Below are positions 59,693 through 64,000 of a stretch of 64,000 nt of DNA, one piece after another. The notes below the pieces were generated by a model. It did not search any database. It saw only the letters and a program-made list of their open reading frames with translations, and had not been told where the DNA came from. Made by a program: the position numbers and the translations under genes. Every line of letters starts with the position of its first letter. Position 1 is the first letter of the stretch. The stretch comes from Gossypium raimondii (taxonomy: Eukaryota > Streptophyta > Magnoliopsida > Malvales > Malvaceae): the NCBI RefSeq assembly GCF_025698545.1, contig NC_068572.1, positions 744,001 to 808,000 on the forward strand, written 5' to 3'.

Positions 59693-62600
59693 CTACACCC
59701 AAGCGAGAGAGCCTCGATCATTTGTTACTTGGGGACGACCTCTAGTTGGTGTAGGAGGTCTGTTAGCATTCAGCTCCTGACTCGTAAAAAACAGAGATTA
59801 ACATGAGTATTAGAAGCAATGCTTGTAATACAATTAGCAAGGTTTTCAGAAATGGACTGGTAATCAAACTGGTCAGGCCACCGGTCCAACCAGTTCAATT
59901 AAATAAATCATTAAAAATTCATAAAAATTAAAAATTAAAAATCCAATTCAACCAGCTTAACAGGTTTTTTGCCCGGTTCAACTGGTCTGTACCAGTTCCT
60001 AGGTCAACCAGTCCAAAGCCCTTCTCCAGACCGGGACCCTGGCCAGTTTCTGGTCCAACCGGCCAGTCCGATCCAGTTCAAACAACCTTGACAATTAGAC
60101 CTTGCCAACAAAGAAAGAGGGTGGCACCTGCATCCATGTATCCTCTATATGACGTTCCGATGATGCTTCTGGGGATGACATTGCAGGGGGTAAAGGATGA
60201 ATGAGTTTCGGAACTACCACTAGATCTCTACCCAAAACTAAGATTGCACCAGCATTATTAGCGGTACCTGAAAAAGGCAAGTGTGAAGCAGAATTTAAAG
60301 GTTTAAAATTGCCTATCGAACTGAAACAGGATATGCATATTAAAGCAGGGTCAGGGACACACCACAATAATTAGTTGCTGAGAAAAGGGTGATTAAATGT
60401 CCCTGAGCAAAGCGCTCAAAGCCATCCATAACACACTCATGAGCTCGAACGATCAACTGAAGATCATTGTTATTGCAGAACTCCATGACACGATCAGGCT
60501 GCAACAGGAAAAACCATTTTCGTAAGATCAACCAGCCACAATTTATGGGTCAACTGCCCATGAAACATGCCGCTACAGAAGACTTCAAACGCTGCAGCTT
60601 CAAAGTAACACACTCACCCCGAAAGTAACCAACCCAGGACCTCGAGCATTCGGTCGCAACCCTTCCACACTATCATTTTCTGTTGGATCAGACCTAGAAT
60701 AGAAATGGCAGTAAAAAGTAATTGGTAAAACAAAGCAAAGAATCGTATATTTGATGACCAGAACAAAACAGAAACACGAATCAGACCATAATAAATCCAT
60801 TAGAACAATCGAGCCTGCTTCCATTGTAATAGGACGCTGTAGGTTCTCAATCTGTTCCACATGATTTATAGATCGACCAATGCCACCATGCATACAAATG
60901 ATTTTCTTTTCAATTAGAGCTGCCAGAGGAAGCCAGTTGAATAAACGGTTTATGCGATGCCAAGCCCATATTCCATCTCTCTCACCCTGTTACATAGGCC
61001 AATCATATTTGTGAATAAATGTTATAGACAGAATGCAGAACAATTTTCTATCACATCTGAGAGAATACCATGCGCTCGATACACTCAATCCGGAAGCCAA
61101 AAAGTGCATTGATATCTGCAGCCTCATGATTCCCCCTGATTAAATGTACATTATTGGGATACTCAATCTGTAATGTAGAACAAAATAAAATGAAAATTTG
61201 ATTCATAACAACTACAATGGGAAATAAAAGTAAGCACGAGAAGATTATCAAAGTATCAAAATTCTAAATTTACCTTCAAAGCAAGCAGAAGACTAATGGT
61301 TTCCAAGCTGTGCTGGCCCCGGTCCACATAATCTCCTAAGAAGAGATAATCTATATATCTGATAGTATTTTATATAAAATCAGTATCAAGTAAATAAAAT
61401 GTTGAGATTGAGAAAGAAGATGCCATAGAAGCAGATTACACATGAGAAAACAGTAATTATAGATATTAAAAAAATGTTAGTTGAAACCCTTTGCCATGTT
61501 GTTGATGCACCACCAGCAAAATACTTACGCGATGTCTCCAGCTGTAGAAGGTGACCCATATTCATCAAAAAGGCGCATAAGATCTCCAAACTGTCCATGT
61601 AGATCACCAAAAATCTTAATAGGAGCCTTTAGCTGTAAAACAGTTGGTTCAGCTGCAAATATTCTTTCAGCACTTTCACAAAGATCTGCTATTTCATTAC
61701 AATCTAGGAAGAACTGTCTACGAACTGGAGGTTTCCAGCCACGGGGCTTCAAAAGGTGTGCAATAACCTGGCATCGACACAATTATGAATTAATGAATTA
61801 ATTGTTTCAAGATTCTGAAATATCTAACAGGAGCATCAATGCAAAACCAATTCTTAGGAGGAACTTCTATCAGCCATAACTTCATCACCATCTCGGTGAC
61901 CAATTGAAAAACAAAACTAAGGTTCAACCAATAAGAACTTTTACAACTAGACAATCCGTTGCTTTTCGAACTGCTTCCCCCCCCCCCAAAACACTTCATG
62001 AAATTAGGTTGATGATTAAGAAGCTTAAGGTTGGTATTTTGAGGACAAGGAAGGGGCGTGAAGGTCCTGAATTTACCATTCTAGCTTTTCGTTTTTTTGC
62101 TTGAGAGATACATTCAATAATTATCCAAAAACACACATTGCTTTATCATGCAAAAAGTTAGGGCTATTATTACCTTTTTTGGGACACTACTGATTGACAT
62201 CTGCCTATCTAATAGTTTCCTTGCAGCAGTTGCATTTTCTGGAGTCCCATAGCTAACCCGTCTGCCTTCATTTTCAAATTGGTCAATAGAAAGCTGTCTG
62301 ACCATTCCACCTAAAGCTCCACCAGTCTCAGCAGCTACAACAACCTGTTGACATGATGAAACATTGGACACACAGTTATAGGTAACAGAAATGCCAATTT
62401 TGACTTGAGACCGGTATTGTGTAGATCAAAATTTCTGATACTAACAGCTCTATGATGAAGCCGAACTCCAGGTGGAGCAACATCATTTGATCCAGAAGAA
62501 TCAGGCATCTTAATCAAGGTAGATGTCTGTTTTCCACTAGGTGTAGCCTCTGCCCCTCGATCCCTATCAGGAAGTTCAACTTCTCCATTAACTTGCCGTG

Positions 62601-63755
62601 CCTTGGCAGCAGCCAGTGTGGCACTAATAGCCTCAGCTTCAGCAGCTGATGCTTCAACCAAATATTCAACACCTTTGCTCATTCTCCTGCATCGTAAACC
62701 ACATTGTAGCAGCTACTAGGATTGATTGATGAAGCTTAACCATTCAATAACCATATAACACAACAAACATAAGTGGTAGTTTACCGGGATCCTTGAACCA
62801 TGGCATTCTCAGTGCTTATGTCAGTATGCATATCCCCGTTTACAGGGGGAGCAACTGGATTTCCCAGCACAACTGCTCCGTCAGGAGCTGCTTCTGGCAT
62901 TGTTTCCCTTGTCCTTTCATCAACAAAACCATACCTTCCAGGTAAACGCCCTGGATGCACATCAGTGGCTGCAGCTGCAGCAGCAGCATGAGAAGCTGCT
63001 GTCGTTGTCTCAGCAGCAGCTAGGTCTTCAGCAACAAGCAAGTCATCAAGCAACACCCCTACAGCATAAATACAAGATATTGTTACACTTAAGATTATCA
63101 AGTATCGATTCTCATGATTAGCACAAATACAACAGTGCCTTATCATTAGGCTTCCTCAAAAATGAGTTTGTTCCTTCTACCTTACCAATCTACACCACCA
63201 GCCAGAATAATTCACTAACTCAGAAAATAAAAGCAAATGAACTAGGAATATCATTTTATAAAACAAATGAAGTGAGCCATCCTAAAGGACCAAGTCCAAA
63301 TCCTATAATGCATCAATCAAATATCACAAATACAATAAGTAATCAAAGATATTAAAGATTAAATTATGCATGAGGAAAAACATCTATATTTTTCAAAATA
63401 TAAACATCAATGAGCCGTAGTCCTTCTAGATTAATCACATAATGAAGTTCTAAAGTGAAACTGTAATTACGTATAACAATAAATAGTGGCATATGCATCT
63501 AATTGATAAGTAAAACCTCTGTGCTGAGGCTAAAAAATTTGATTATACATATAGTAGAATAAAAGGCTATCTTACCACCACGTAAACCACCATAAATAAA
63601 TATCAAGTCACCAATAGCTGCAGCAGCATGTCTGCAACGCCTTGTCAACTCAACTGAAGCATCTCCACCAGCAGCGTCAGCACTGTATCTTCCCGTTCTT
63701 GGACTTGTAACAACAGATTTTGTATCACACCAAACCCCCGCAGCAGTATCCAACA
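59693..63755 (-). CDS. BSU1-like Kelch/Ser-Thr protein phosphatase (BSL2/BSL3 type), 3' part
   Basis: Twelve exons in order of translation: 63755-63576, 63058-62785, 62686-62446, 62344-62174, 61767-61529, 61358-61274, 61167-61069, 60986-60787, 60693-60618, 60498-60363, 60267-60128 and 59776-59693. They encode the last about 640 residues; the N-terminal Kelch repeats lie beyond the window. The end of the Kelch domain ([23 protein letters not shown]) is followed by an Ala-rich linker ([14 protein letters not shown]) and a PPP phosphatase domain with every metal-binding motif: [42 protein letters not shown] and [24 protein letters not shown] phosphatases act in brassinosteroid signalling, dephosphorylating GSK3-like kinases such as BIN2. 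The tail [12 protein letters not shown] to SLAWV marks the BSL2/BSL3 branch. No lesion. The intron 60694-60786 is flanked by a direct repeat. Confidence 0.95.
59838..60090. mobile_element. hAT-type MITE (family D) in the last BSL intron
   Basis: 253 bp with termini CAAGGTTTTC and AACAACCTTG. Flanked by ACAATTAG on both sides (59830-59837 and 60091-60098), a perfect 8-bp duplication as made by hAT transposases. The interior is rich in GGTCCAACCGG/CCAACCAGTTC words. The perfect duplication makes it the youngest-looking copy of its family here. Confidence 0.9.
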
Positions 63756-64000
63756 CTACCAACAAGGGAGACAAGTTAGGAAGTTGTAGATATCTATAGT
63801 GTTATCTTTGACAACAAATGGCTGAATGCTCCACGTAATAACAATATCAGTTAACATGAATAAACAAATGTAACAAAAAGTTCCTGCTTTTTTAGAGAAA
63901 TTTATACTGCCTAAGTTAAGGTACTTGAACCATCAAGCAAAAGATGGGTCTTGCAACTTTCTGATAAAGATTATTCAGATAACAAACAACAATGATAATG
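63756..64000 (-). other. BSL intron running off the window
   Basis: AT-rich sequence upstream of the 63755-63576 exon with no recognisable Kelch exon. The acceptor TTGGTAG sits directly before 63755. Confidence 0.6.

Noticed and set aside
62800-63121. + strand frames over the Ala-rich linker of the BSL gene
   Set aside because: They are the complement of GCA/GCT alanine repeats in the - strand exon 62785-63058, which fits the BSL family precisely.

Overview
This is plant nuclear DNA: AT-rich, with short GT-AG introns, plant gene families and a dense load of small non-autonomous transposons, SINEs and long solo LTRs. The repeat types and the proteins suggest a Malvaceae genome, most likely cotton (Gossypium). 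That assignment is an inference from family resemblance, not a database match.

Region 1 (1-22 kb) is a tandem array of five Casparian-strip membrane protein (CASP) genes, all on the + strand and all built on the same three-exon plan. In order they are: a 5'-truncated copy at the window edge (159-1177), a pseudogene (3043-3834), two intact copies of one subtype (5939-8342 and 13524-16907), and an intact copy (20498-21933) whose last exon is almost identical to that of the first copy. CASPs are four-helix plasma-membrane scaffolds that organise lignin deposition in the root endodermis. Three of the genes keep a shared upstream module of about 110 bp. A 480-bp inverted repeat of that same module, with no gene attached, lies between the third and fourth copies (10048-10526). 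It is the most unusual structure in the window.

Region 2 (23.6-31.7 kb) holds two intact + strand housekeeping genes: the decapping co-activator DCP1 (8 exons, 367 aa) and a leucine-rich-repeat protein with a lysine-rich tail (10 exons, 474 aa). Introns of both carry copies of the same MULE-type MITE. Intron 5 of the LRR gene holds a 4-copy tandem repeat that duplicates its own splice donor.

Region 3 (31.7-57.4 kb) is mostly transposon-derived. It contains a diverged solo LTR, two LINE RNase H remnants, a 1.2-kb inverted-repeat element with a 430-bp cytosine-free core, and two solo LTRs with perfect 5-bp target duplications, each nested inside an older element. The only gene is a small GIR1-like zinc-ribbon protein at 37.5-37.8 kb whose expected start ATG appears to have become ACG.

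Region 4 (57.4-64 kb) has an intronless CCR4-associated factor 1 (CAF1) deadenylase on the + strand. On the - strand are the last 12 exons of a BSU1-like Kelch/serine-threonine phosphatase (BSL2/BSL3 type), whose 5' end lies beyond the window. DCP1 and CAF1 both act in cytoplasmic mRNA decay (decapping and deadenylation), but nothing here shows they are co-regulated.
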